DNA of 25,764 nt, from the NCBI GenBank assembly GCA_000697335.1, contig JNEM01013003.1, forward strand, positions 1-25,764. The letters run 5' to 3'. A program made the translations under genes and the position numbers. Below are positions 1-9,170 of this stretch, in pieces. The stretch comes from Conidiobolus incongruus B7586 (lineage: Eukaryota > Entomophthoromycota > Entomophthoromycetes > Entomophthorales > Conidiobolaceae). A model generated the notes under the pieces. It was not told where the DNA came from. It did not search any database and saw only the letters and a list, made by a program, of their open reading frames with translations. The first letter of the stretch is position 1. Each line of letters opens with the position of its first letter.

Positions 1-1292
1 ATATTTAATAAACTATTAGCAAAAATATTAACCTTTAATATTTAACTAAAGTAAGTTATAAATTTGTGGGTTTTTGAGATAAAAGGATATATTTAACAAT
101 ATATAACTATATCTTTTTTCTCTCTTTGCTATTATTTTATATAATATTTTATTGGTATACTAAATTTTTTTTATTAGTATTATTATACCTAAATCCCTCT
201 TTAAAAAAATCTACTTGTTTATCAATTAACTTTATAAAAAAGATAAATTAACTTATGATATTATTAGAATTACTAGTGTTAGCTAGTTTACTATAGATAA
301 AATTATTAAGAATAGCAATAAAAACACATTTAAACTTAAACTTAAGTGTGTTAAAATCATAGATAAACATGATAAAAAGTATATTTATAGGTTAGTTAAT
401 ACAAGTAAGTGTAATACTACTGTAGAAATATAACAGGAACTATAAAATTATACAAGAATATTAGTTAGCATTAATACTATTATATATACTTTATATTAAT
501 ATAGATACTACTTATATTTCAAGAAAAAACACCCTTAACTAAAGAAATCCTACTATAAAATTAAACAAAAGTTTAAATATTACTACTAATATTAAACTAA
601 AACTATTTAGAATATAGTTATTTAATCTAATGAAACAAAAATATACTTTAGTAGATTTAGTAAAAAAGCTAGATACTTTAGAAAAAATATAGAATTACTT
701 TATAATCATTATGTTAATTTTACCTAAAAGTATAATAATAGGTTAATTATTGTTTGGGGATGTATATTATCTTTAGGTATAAGGTATCTTTGAAAAATTA
801 ATAGGGGAATTAATATTAAAATATATTAAAATATTTTAGACAATGAATTGAAAAAAACTATCGAATAATATAGGTTAAACAAATCTGATGTTATTTTTTA
901 GTAAGATAATACCTTTTGCTATATTATAACTTTTACTATTAAATAGCTTAAAAATAATAAGATAATAGTTATAAAGTAGCTTCTTTAATTTTTTAACTTT
1001 AACCTAATTAAACATCTTTAAGATTAGTTAAAAAAAGCTATTAAAGTTTTCCCCCTAATAAAAAATTTAAATCAACTTTAAAAATATGTTTAAGAAGCAT
1101 AGAACAAGATTAACCCTTTTTAATATAAGAAGTTAGTTGATTCTATACCCCCACAAACTTAAAGAAGTTAGAAAAGCTAAAGGTAGATACACTAAGTTTT
1201 AATTTTTTTTTATCACCAAAAACCTACAAATTTATAACTCACCTTAGGTAAAATTTAAGTGTTTATATTTTAACCAATTAATAACTAAATAT
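1..1292 (+). mobile_element. Decayed Tc1/mariner DNA transposon with long terminal inverted repeats
   Basis: A degraded transposase body (separate entry) is flanked by inverted repeats. Bases 45-84 pair with about 1209-1248 when reversed. The best block is AGTTATAAATTTGT followed by GGGTTTTTG on the left and AGGTTTTTGG on the right. Matching weakens but continues outward: I count about 26 of 35 matching bases in the next segment, and similarity runs to base 1, whose partner is about 1292. The true left end is therefore at or before the window edge, and no target duplication can be assigned. A TA at 43-44 and 1249-1250 could mark an alternative shorter boundary. The strongly conserved inner block and weaker outer arm resemble the inner and outer transposase-binding sites of IR/DR Tc1 elements, which is inference. 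The element is defective. Confidence 0.8.
300..1205 (+). pseudogene. Tc1/mariner (DD34E) transposase relic
   Basis: Between 617 and about 1020 one frame keeps the Tc1 transposase order. It starts with a VI-x-SNETKI block at 617 (family SDE; the first catalytic Asp now reads Asn, GAT to AAT). It continues with IVWGCI, then RYL-KINRGINIKIY, ILDNELKKTIE, and VIF followed by two stops and DN at 905, where the family has FQQDN. A stop-rich block follows, matching WPxQSPDLNPIE, with Lys where the third acidic residue should be. The spacing from Asp at 905 to that site is 34 residues, which fits DD34E. Upstream, KKKPLLTKRN-like residues around 520-550 match the segment before the catalytic core. Downstream, SIPP and KAKGRYTKF-like residues (about 1140-1200) match the usual Tc1 C-terminus. 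Many stops sit where family members have Gln or Trp. The N-terminal helix-turn-helix part is too decayed to place a start. It is not functional. Confidence 0.85.
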
Positions 1293-2895
1293 CATCATAT
1301 AATGATATATATTATTAATAAATATAATAGATTTTAATTATTTAATTTAAGTTTATTTTATTAAATATTAATCAAATTATTAGTAAAAATATAAGTGTTT
1401 TTGATTTTATAACTTATTTTTATAGGTTAATGTATATTAAAGTTTATGATTTTATAGTATAGTTGTTGTTCAAGTATAATATGATAAATAAAATAATATT
1501 AATTTATATTCACTAAATTTTTATTTTAATCATTTTTTATTTAATTATAATATAAAATATCTATAATCCTAATACTTTCTTTAATTTTATATTATTTATT
1601 GATAAATTTATAAAACCCTGATAATATAATATAAAAGATATATTAATTTATTTAACTAGGTATTTATATGATATTTGTAATTATTCTTAATTCTATTTTG
1701 ATTATTTGGTTGGTAAATAAGTTTCAGGAAATATAAACAATATAAGTTTTTTATATTAGATTTTCCAACTCTAAGCTCATTAAACTATATTACAATATTT
1801 CATATTAAAAGCCCTTTAGTGTCAATTATTATTTATAGATAATTTGTAAATAATTAATTTAGAATATTTTTGTATAATTTGATTTATTAATATATGCTAT
1901 ATTTTGTGCTCAAATATGGTAAAATATAAAATTCCATAATTCTTGGTTATATTGGATTAAATCAAAGTTTGTATAATAAGTATATTATATATAATGGATA
2001 TAATAGGTATGATAGATTATTAGATAATTCAAGTTCATTTAATATTATACTAAGATAATGATGAAACAATTACTATTCGTGAAATAGTGTTTGATTTTAA
2101 TGTAGAAATTTACTTTAAGAAAAACTATATATAATGTTTTTTCATATTGGGCGAACCTTCATATTATCTACTATATTAATTGTAACGCAATGAATATAAT
2201 TTGGTGTTTTCTAGAATTAAATATAAAATATCTTGCATTTTGTTTCTAATATTTTACTAATTACAATTATAATTAACTTGATCTATATTCGATGAAATAA
2301 AAATTATTTTAGATAAATAAAATATTCATATGATTTAATTGATTGATTGAATTATTGTAGCTTTTCAATGCAATAATGATTATATCTTTATATTTTCAAG
2401 GTAGGGGAGTTTTGACATAATCATTGAATATTATAATTTCAATTTTGCAAAGTTTTAAAAAATATAGGGATTGTGAATTTATTTTCAGAATTTTATATTA
2501 CAATTAAAGATATTTATAGTTAAGATTTGAGATACAGATGATACTCTCTCGCAAAATATAAGTAAAAGCCAAGTTAACCTTCTAATATTCTTTTTTATTG
2601 ACAATTCATTAACCATGAACATAACGCTGTATGTTCAAAAATTAAGAAAAGCATTCACAGAAAATTTTATTGAAGTAACTGAGATAAAATTAATTTTCTC
2701 AAAAGGTGATTTAATTTGCAAATAAAAAGCTGAATTTAATAATTTTGACATTTATAAAAAAATAATATAAATTATGAAAATTTATAATAAGAAAATGAAC
2801 TAAACTATTAATACTTGAAACGAAAAACAAAATAAAGAGAATAAACTATGTTGATATATAAAAATAAAAAGGTAATGGAAATATTATTAAATTTA
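1293..2895. other. AT-rich intergenic stretch, no gene recognised
   Basis: No long open frame, tRNA or repeat unit was recognised. The part at about 1950-2170 and 2380-2660 is slightly less AT-rich and has short open runs, which could be very old coding remains, but no family motif can be read. Two oligo-A runs at 2860-2870 lie downstream of the minus-strand tRNA-Ala and could serve as its RNA polymerase III terminator on that strand. Confidence 0.4.
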
Positions 2896-2968
2896 TGGAG
2901 AATCGGGGTATCGATCCCCGTGCCTCTCGCATGCTAAGCGAGCGCTCTACCATTTGAGCTAATTCCCC
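2896..2968 (-). tRNA. tRNA-Ala (anticodon AGC)
   Basis: Read on the minus strand, the 73 bases fold as a full cloverleaf: a 7-bp acceptor stem GGGGAAT/ATTCTCC, a D arm with GCTC/GAGC, the anticodon stem CTCGC/GCGAG around loop TTAGCAT (anticodon AGC), a short variable loop AGGCA, and a T arm CGGGG/CCCCG with loop ATCGATA. The acceptor carries the G3:U70 wobble pair, the classical identity element of alanyl-tRNA synthetase, and the discriminator is A. No intron is present and CCA is not encoded, as expected for a eukaryotic nuclear gene. The sequence closely resembles animal tRNA-Ala(AGC), including A at position 54 of the T loop. T-rich runs on the transcribed strand at 2870-2860 are candidate terminators. 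Confidence 0.97.
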
Positions 2969-3216
2969 ATATTTGAATTAAATTAATCAATATAATTTTC
3001 ACAAATTACATCATTATTTCTATTCTTTCATCATTTTTATCAATTTCTTTTATATTGATGTTTAAATGATTTAATTTTGATCCGAATTATAATTATCATT
3101 TCCATCAAAAATCACAATTTAATATTTCAATTTAAATTTAATGTACTGATACTCTTTTATTTTTATAATTAATTGTTTTTTTAAAACAGAAATTATTATT
3201 TAACATAATAATAAAT

Positions 3217-5217
3217 ATGATAAAATTTAATAGATTAAAATTTAATTATAATCAATTAATATCTAAGAAATTTCTTAATAATCGATTCAAATTTAATAAT
3301 TTTCAATTAAATCAACTTAGAAAATTTTCTATTTCCAATTATAATCGGGATGACGAACTTATACATCCTAACCATTTCAACCTTAAGAAATGCTCGGTGT
3401 TGGAGAGTTATAATGGTCAAATCGGTTTGGGTCAGTTGAAGAGTGATCCTTTTCAACTCAAAGTCGTCACTAGGTTAGATCAGCTTTATCAACAGTTGAT
3501 CGACTATAAGCCAAGGGGTCTGGAAAGAGTTAAACATAAGCAAAATAACCAAGGTATTGTTTCTAAAGTAAGTTAAATATCTTAAAATTTTTTAAAATTT
3601 AAAAATTAATTTTTAATTTGTCACAGTTTATGAAAGGGCTATTTAAACATGAAGAAACTACTCAACCTAAAGTCATTGAGGATGTTCAAATTAAAAGTAT
3701 TTACCTGTAAGTATTATAATTTCTAAAAATATTTCTAAATAAATAATAAATTGGAAATTTTTTAGATTTGGTACAGTTGGTAATACAACCTTCAAAATTG
3801 TGGATTATACATATATAAACCAACAAACATAATTAGGTACCGGTAAAACTATGTTAATGGATCTGTTTTACGATTCTTTGCCTGATAATTTACCTAAAAA
3901 GAGAGTTCACTTTCATGCTTTTATGATGGAAATTCATGCTAGTAAGTTTCTAATGATTATATTAACAATTGTAATTTAACCCTTTTCATTAGGGATCCAT
4001 CAGTTGAAAAAACAAGCTGGAAAGCAAGGTGTCCAAGATCCCATTAAATTAGTATGTGAAGAACTATTAGAAACCAGTTGGATATTGTGCTTTGACGAAT
4101 TACAAGTTACTGATATTGCTGATGCAATGATTTTGAGACAACTTTTCTTTGAATTGATGGATTTAGGTATTGTTTTGATGATTACAAGTAATCGTCATCC
4201 TACAGGTAATTGAATTTTATGGTATTTTTTATTAATTTGTTAAATTCATAAACTGGTAGAACTATATAAAAATGGAATTCAAAGACAGAGTTTCTTACCA
4301 TGCATCGATTTATTACAGAAGGAGTGTGATATTATTGATTTAAACTCGGGTTTGGACTATAGAAAACAAAGTAAAATATTACCTAACTTGAATATTATAT
4401 TATTTTAATTGTATATGTTATTCTAGACGAAGATTCTGGTCAACTATATTTCTTGTAATAGATTGTAATTTAAATCCATTATACCGTGTATTTAATTCAT
4501 TTATTTTAGATTGGATAAAGGAAGTCAAAATCAACCTAAAATGAATGAATTATTTGATACTCTTACTAAAGATCATCCAGGTGAGATAAACAATGAAAAT
4601 ATATATATATATTTCATTATATTAATCATTGAATTTAAGTGGTACCTGGTGAACTTAAATTCCTTGGACGTACATTAAAATTAGAGCAAACATCACCCAT
4701 AGGAATATGTCGATGCGACTTTAAAGTATTATGTGAAAATAATTTAAATGCTGCCGACTATTTAACTTTAGCTCAAAAATATCCAATCGTATTTTTGGAC
4801 AATGTTCCCAAAATTGATCTTAATGACAAAAATGTCGCTCGAAGATTCATCACTTTGATTGATGCTCTTTACGAATATAAGGTGACACCAATATTTATTT
4901 TATTTTTATTATCATCCTTATAATTTTGAATTTAGAATATTTTAGTCATTTCTTCAGAATACCCTCTACAATCCCTGTTCTCACAAGAAGCTCCCGTTCC
5001 AGTGAGCTCTGATTTAACCAATATTGATGTGAAACAAGCTCAAAAAGATTTACTATCGCCTACTGAAAGCATATTTAGCAATAGTGGTAATTTCAGTGGC
5101 GAAGAAGAATTTTTCGCATTTAGTAGAGCTGTAAGTAGATTGCATGAGATGCAAGGTTGGAGATGGATTCAAAGGAATCCATTATTTAAGATGACTCAAG
5201 GTAGAATCGATTTATAA
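3217..5217 (+). CDS. AFG1: AFG1-like mitochondrial AAA ATPase (ten exons)
   Basis: Ten exons give a 498-residue protein: 3217-3567, 3627-3706, 3766-3779, 3837-3941, 3993-4205, 4260-4370, 4427-4454, 4510-4580, 4640-4881 and 4936-5217. All nine introns are 51-59 bp, start with GT and end with AG, and the frame is kept at every junction. The first 40 or so residues are rich in Lys, Arg and Asn with no acidic residue, as in a mitochondrial presequence. Walker A is GTVGTGKT (146-153), Walker B ILCFDE (214-219), and a sensor-1-like ITSNR lies at 247-251. It is followed by ELYKNGIQR, a hallmark of the AFG1/LACE1 family. Length matches yeast Afg1 (509, from memory). The family is an inner-membrane-associated ATPase linked to mitochondrial protein quality control and turnover of respiratory-chain subunits. 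The ATG at 3217 is the first in-frame start and gives the presequence. All key motifs are present, so the gene looks functional. Confidence 0.93.
3766..3779 (+). other. AFG1: 14-nt microexon encoding part of the AFG1 Walker A motif
   Basis: The upstream intron starts at GTAAGT (3707) and ends at TTTTAG (3765). The downstream intron starts at GTAATA (3780) and ends at ATTAG (3836). The 14 bases between them complete a split Leu codon, encode Phe-Gly-Thr-Val, and give the first base of the next Gly codon. Without this exon the P-loop GTVGTGKT cannot be formed, and skipping it shifts the frame because 14 is not a multiple of three. The inference rests on frame continuity and on family conservation of G-x-x-G-x-G-K-T. 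Confidence 0.85.
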
Positions 5218-5344
5218 TAAATTATTTTTATTTTAAATATTTTATTTCTTTCCAATATAGTTACTCATCAATAAAAGAATATTAATGATTTATATCTTCT
5301 TAATTTTGCTCAATTAACAGTGATAAAATATATATTTTAATTTT

Positions 5345-5389
5345 TAATAATAATAATAATATCATTATTATTATTATTATTATTATTAT
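5345..5389. repeat. Inverted AAT/ATT trinucleotide microsatellite
   Basis: A run of AAT units is followed after ATCATT by a run of ATT units, so the tract is self-complementary and could form a hairpin in single-stranded DNA or RNA. It lies about 130 bases past the AFG1 stop codon, probably in or just beyond the 3' untranslated region. A role in 3' end formation is possible but not shown. Confidence 0.8.
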
Positions 5390-6181
5390 GTATTTAGTTT
5401 AATATTTTTGTATAATTTGAACTAATCAAAATTTCAAACCAATATTTTTCAACTTTTCCAAATTAAAGAGTTATTGGCTAACTTGATGTAATAATCGATA
5501 TTGAATTTTAAGAGTAAATATATATATATTAATTCTTCTTTATTTAGTTTTGAACTTATAATGTATTGATATTATGAAATAAATTTTTGGAATTATTATC
5601 AATATTTCAATTTTTTGAAATTCACACAATAATTATTCAATTAACCTATGCAAAAAATCTTTTCATTTAAATTATGATACTAACGTATATTTATTATCAG
5701 ATTGATTTAAGAAAAAATAATTTTAATATAAGAATTGTTATCAATTAATAAAAATAAAAATAGAATAATTTTTTGATACAAAAAAGCTAATAAATATTAT
5801 TTGATCAACAATTTTAAACTTGTATAAAATTTAAATAATAAAATTTTTGTCCATATTTTTATAGTTAAACATGAATATGAAACTTATAATAATCTTAAAG
5901 TTTTTTTAATATATAAAAAACCTATTCATCAGGAAAAATAAAATAATTTAATAACGAGATTTATATTAATTTCAAAGTTTTTAAATTAATATAAATTTGA
6001 AAAATAAGTCAGATAATTAAAAATAAAAAAAAAGATAGATTTTGAAAAAGCGAAAAATAATATCAAGTAAAATAAGAATAGTGAAAAAAAATATATTGAA
6101 AAGTTCGGAAGAAAAATATTGAGTTAAAAGTAAGAAATAATTAAGGAAAAAAAATGAACAAATAAAAAAGATAAAAACAAA

Positions 6182-6187
6182 CACGTG
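6182..6187. promoter_or_regulatory. CACGTG palindrome (bHLH-type site) upstream of tRNA-Ser
   Basis: The hexamer CACGTG sits 43 bases before the tRNA-Ser gene in DNA that is otherwise almost free of C and G. As GTCACGTG on the minus strand it matches the core bound by Cbf1/USF-type bHLH proteins. A single hexamer is weak evidence, and function is not shown. Confidence 0.2.
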
Positions 6188-6230
6188 ACCTACTCCCATA
6201 TTTAAAATATTAAAATATTTGTGTTACCAA

Positions 6231-6312
6231 GACACTTTGGCGGAGTGGTTAACGCGGCGCCCTGCTAAGGCGTTTCCCTTTGGGAGCACAGGTTCGAATC
6301 CTGTAGGTGTCG
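6231..6312 (+). tRNA. tRNA-Ser (anticodon GCT)
   Basis: The 82 bases fold as a class II tRNA: acceptor GACACTT/AGGTGTC, D arm GCGGAGTGGTTAACGC, anticodon stem GCGCC/GGCGT around loop CTGCTAA (anticodon GCT, reading AGC and AGT), a long variable arm TTCCCTTTGGGAGC typical of tRNA-Ser, and T arm ACAGG/CCTGT with loop TTCGAAT. The discriminator is G, as in serine tRNAs. The internal box A (TGGCGGAGTGG) and box B (GGTTCGAATCC, 6291-6301) are canonical. There is no intron. Confidence 0.97.
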
Positions 6313-6313
6313 A

Positions 6314-6320
6314 TTTTTTT
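6314..6320 (+). terminator. RNA polymerase III T-run terminator of tRNA-Ser
   Basis: Seven consecutive T residues begin two bases after the tRNA 3' end, the usual polymerase III termination signal. Confidence 0.85.
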
Positions 6321-6747
6321 CCAACTAAATTATTTTTTTTATTTTGTATCTTTTAATATGTTGAATTTTACTCTATTATAATTAATGTTATATTTCTTTC
6401 ATTTTATCGAATATCTAATTGTATTAGATTTTTCAACTAGTTTTAGTTTATATTAATACAATTCTGAACAATATATATATATATATCAAACAGTATTTGT
6501 TAATGTTGTATATTTATTATTATTTGACTACGGTTTACTTAAACAATTTACAATCATATATATTCCTCCAATTATTAAAAGTGGACTATTTTATTTTATT
6601 CTGTAATTGAAAAATTAAATTATATAACCAAACCAATTCAATCCCATAATAAAATGTCATAAATATAATTTTCAATGTGATAGAGTTAGAATTATAATGA
6701 AATTGGATTTTTAAAATAAAAAACTCAAATCTGATCAAATCATAAAT
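6321..6747. other. Intergenic, 5' flank of the subunit f gene
   Basis: No gene is recognised. There is a short AT dinucleotide run at about 6473-6486. The last 80 bases before the ATP synthase gene are A-rich with no obvious TATA box at a fixed distance. The promoter of this presumably highly expressed gene should lie here, but no specific element can be named. Confidence 0.4.
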
Positions 6748-7101
6748 ATGTTATCTAACGTCCGTGCTGTTTCCCGTATCTCCGGTTTAGGTCTTCGCAA
6801 CGCCTCCACCCGCTCTTTCATTCCTCCCAATTTGGCCGCTAAACAAGCTACCACCACTTCCGCCGCTGCCAATACCGAAGGCTTGGGTGATTTAGTTCAC
6901 ATTTACCGCTCCCTCCCCAAGGGCCCCGCTCCCGCTCAACAATCCAGCGGTCCTCTTGACTGGTACCGTCGTCGCTACTTTGAAGGTCCCAACGCTTCCC
7001 CCGCCCCCATCCTCCACATCATGATTGCTTTGGGTCTCTTGGGTTACTACATCGAATACACTGGTCACTTGTCTCACCACAAGAACGTCAAGCACCACTA
7101 A
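6748..7101 (+). CDS. ATP17: Mitochondrial ATP synthase subunit f (Fo sector)
   Basis: One uninterrupted frame of 117 residues. Residues 51-63 read HIYRSLPKGPAPA, 74-84 RRRYFEGPNAS, and 98-117 GYYIEYTGHL followed by a His/Lys-rich tail. Yeast Atp17, from memory, has the same order: HFYKSLPQGPAPA, KYFDGDNAS, GYSMEYYFHLRHHK. The protein is a single-span subunit of the membrane Fo sector of F1Fo ATP synthase in the inner mitochondrial membrane, needed for complex assembly. The membrane span is about 87-104. Residues 1-45 are basic and rich in Ser/Ala, a likely import presequence; this region is longer than in yeast. The codons favour C-ending forms (GTC, CTC, TAC, CAC, AAG), making the gene a GC-rich island. 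That pattern is typical of strong translational selection in a highly expressed gene. There are no introns. Confidence 0.95.
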   Translation: MLSNVRAVSRISGLGLRNASTRSFIPPNLAAKQATTTSAAANTEGLGDLVHIYRSLPKGPAPAQQSSGPLDWYRRRYFEGPNASPAPILHIMIALGLLGYYIEYTGHLSHHKNVKHH

Positions 7102-9078
7102 ACAAATTAATCAATTCCTTTCCAATGAATTAAAAAACTAACTAGAACTTGAAATTATCTTGAATGATTTATTTAATTGGAACTGTTTATTTTCTAAAAG
7201 GTAAATTTTCGTTAATAAATTCAATCTTGAAATTTTTGGTTCTAGGCACTATTATATTTTGGTTCTTTTTTATTATTTAACTGGTTTTATAGGAATTAGA
7301 TATCGGGGCTTTGAAGTTGTATTTAAAAACTTTTTTTCGGAATCAATTGATTATAACTGATGTATCATTTATTATTTCCGTAATCATTGTAAATGAAATT
7401 TTGATTTTTTTTAATTATGGTTTTAAATTTAGTATAATTTTCTTTGTAATATTGATTTTTTATCTCTTAAGATATCGTTAAACGTTATATATTAACGTAA
7501 ATGAAGATCTATTGATTCTGATTACATTTTCATTTGTATTACCATATTTTTACATTACTTTTTAATCTGCAATTTATTTTTTAGATATTTTATATAATAA
7601 TTCACATTTATTGATTTATTTTTCGATTTAAATACATTAGACATTGATATTTAATTGACCAAAGCTAGTTTCGTTATAATATTTTCTAAATTGTATTCTT
7701 TTTTTGACTAAATTAAATTATTATTGAGTTACTATAAATTTATGAATACACATTATCGATCACTAACAATCTTATATTTATATATTTTATTATTTATATT
7801 TAGTTGATTATTTCCATACAATATTATTTATACAATATAAAACCATATAAGTTAAATAAGTTTTTTTTTTCATTTTCATTCCAAATATAAATATTCGCCA
7901 AACATGTGTATGTCAGTGTGCTTTGAAATATATTCATATTGAATTCACCAGGTTTTAACTATTATATTCCATTTTATTTTTGTGAGTATATAATTAATGA
8001 GATTTTCATCAATGCTACTTGTGAAACATTTCACTATTTAGTATAATAAATAAAGATTTCATCTTTTCATAGAATTCAAATAATATAATCTGAAAATTCA
8101 ATAAAATATTAATTGTTCCCAGAATTTTCACTAGATCTAAGCACTTCTATCAATATTTAATTAAGGCTTAGATCGACTATCACCTTTAACTCAGATACTT
8201 GGATTTAATTTTATATCAAAAAACTTTAAACAATTTTTAATAACTCAAATAATAAGTTTATAGAATATAATATTATTTAGAATATTAAATCAGGATTCAA
8301 TTATAATCACATTGGTTTCTATGATTTTAAAATAAATATACAAAGGAATAATTTTAAAAATTATTATCATTTATAATAACTAGCTTTGTTGTTATAAATT
8401 TTTTTTTCATTTTTTTATTTATTGAAAATAATGAAAATATTAGTTTAATAAAGGAACTTGAAAATATCCTTATTAGAATTTGTATTTATCTTATAAATAT
8501 AATAGACTATATATAACTAATATAATATAACTCAAAATAAAGTATATTTAGAAAAATTAAATTTTTTTTAACGAATAAAAAAATTAGAATAAAATAATTT
8601 TGAAAAAAAATATAATATATATATAATACATATAAAATCATTGTTTCATTAAGATTGAAAAAATAACAGCTAAATATTTAAATACAAAGCCTCTTAAAAA
8701 TAAAATGATACACATTAAGATTTCTTTATAAAATTTGATGTTAATTGCTAAATATATTATTTTATATTGTCTATTAAATTTGTTACTCAAAGAATTGTAA
8801 GAAAATTTAACCAATATATAGGGTGTAAAAGTATAAAAAATATTCAAATAATTTTTTTAAATATAAACAAAAGTTATTAAATGAAAAAAATGTATTATTT
8901 ATATAAAGTAATAATTTTTAATGAAAATAATATATATCTGATATATATTAATTATGGATATTATATATATAGCTTAGATGAAGAAAATTTTTCAAATATC
9001 TCTAATAATATGTTAACAGATCAAAATATCAATATTTCTAAAAGCATGCTCTTTCATTATTGAACATTTAATTAAATC
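7102..9078. other. Long AT-rich intergenic stretch
   Basis: Just after the subunit f stop codon comes its likely 3' untranslated region, with an AATAAA-like motif (TTAATAAATTC) near 7213. A perfect 9-bp inverted repeat, GATCTAAGC at 8134-8142 and GCTTAGATC at 8166-8174, is present, but repeats of this size are expected by chance here. Short open frames at 8638-8847 (minus) and 8881-9063 (plus) are Ile/Lys/Tyr-rich and show no domain. I see no gene. Confidence 0.4.
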
Positions 9079-9170
9079 AGTCTTCTAAGGTTGGTGCTGG
9101 GGCTTACCCTTTTGGAGTCCAGACTCTATACAAGTCTTGGATAAAGTTAGTCAAATTCAAATAATTTGAC
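9079..9170. other. GC-richer, hairpin-rich island of unknown nature
   Basis: About 60 bases (9079-9140) are close to half G+C, against roughly a fifth in the surroundings. They contain GAGTC-CA-GACTC (9115-9126), a pairing CCAGACT with AGTCTTGG (one bulge) just after it, and an 8-bp hairpin GTCAAATT-CAAAT-AATTTGAC (9150-9170). I could not fit it to a tRNA cloverleaf, 5S rRNA, U6 or other spliceosomal RNA. It could be a small structured RNA, a relic of a SINE or other mobile element, or a piece of a lost gene. Confidence 0.35.

Larger units (their letters stand above)
5218..6230. other. Intergenic AT-rich stretch, purine-rich near its end
   Basis: No gene is supported. The stretch contains the AAT/ATT inverted microsatellite just after AFG1 (separate entry). 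From about 5990 to 6180 the plus strand is strongly purine-rich (A runs with interspersed G). This creates an open frame on the minus strand coding almost only Phe, Leu and Ile, which I regard as a composition artefact. Confidence 0.45.

Noticed and set aside
6017-6199. 60-codon minus-strand frame coding a Phe/Leu/Ile-rich peptide
   Set aside because: It is produced by a purine-rich plus-strand tract. The peptide is low-complexity with no domain.
6892-7098. Open frame on the minus strand over the ATP synthase subunit f gene
   Set aside because: It is the antisense shadow of a well-supported gene whose C-ending codons reduce stops on the other strand.
8638-9063. Two open frames (minus 8638-8847, plus 8881-9063)
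   Set aside because: Their composition equals the intergenic background (Ile, Lys, Tyr, Asn), with no motif and no homologue recognised. They are likely chance frames.
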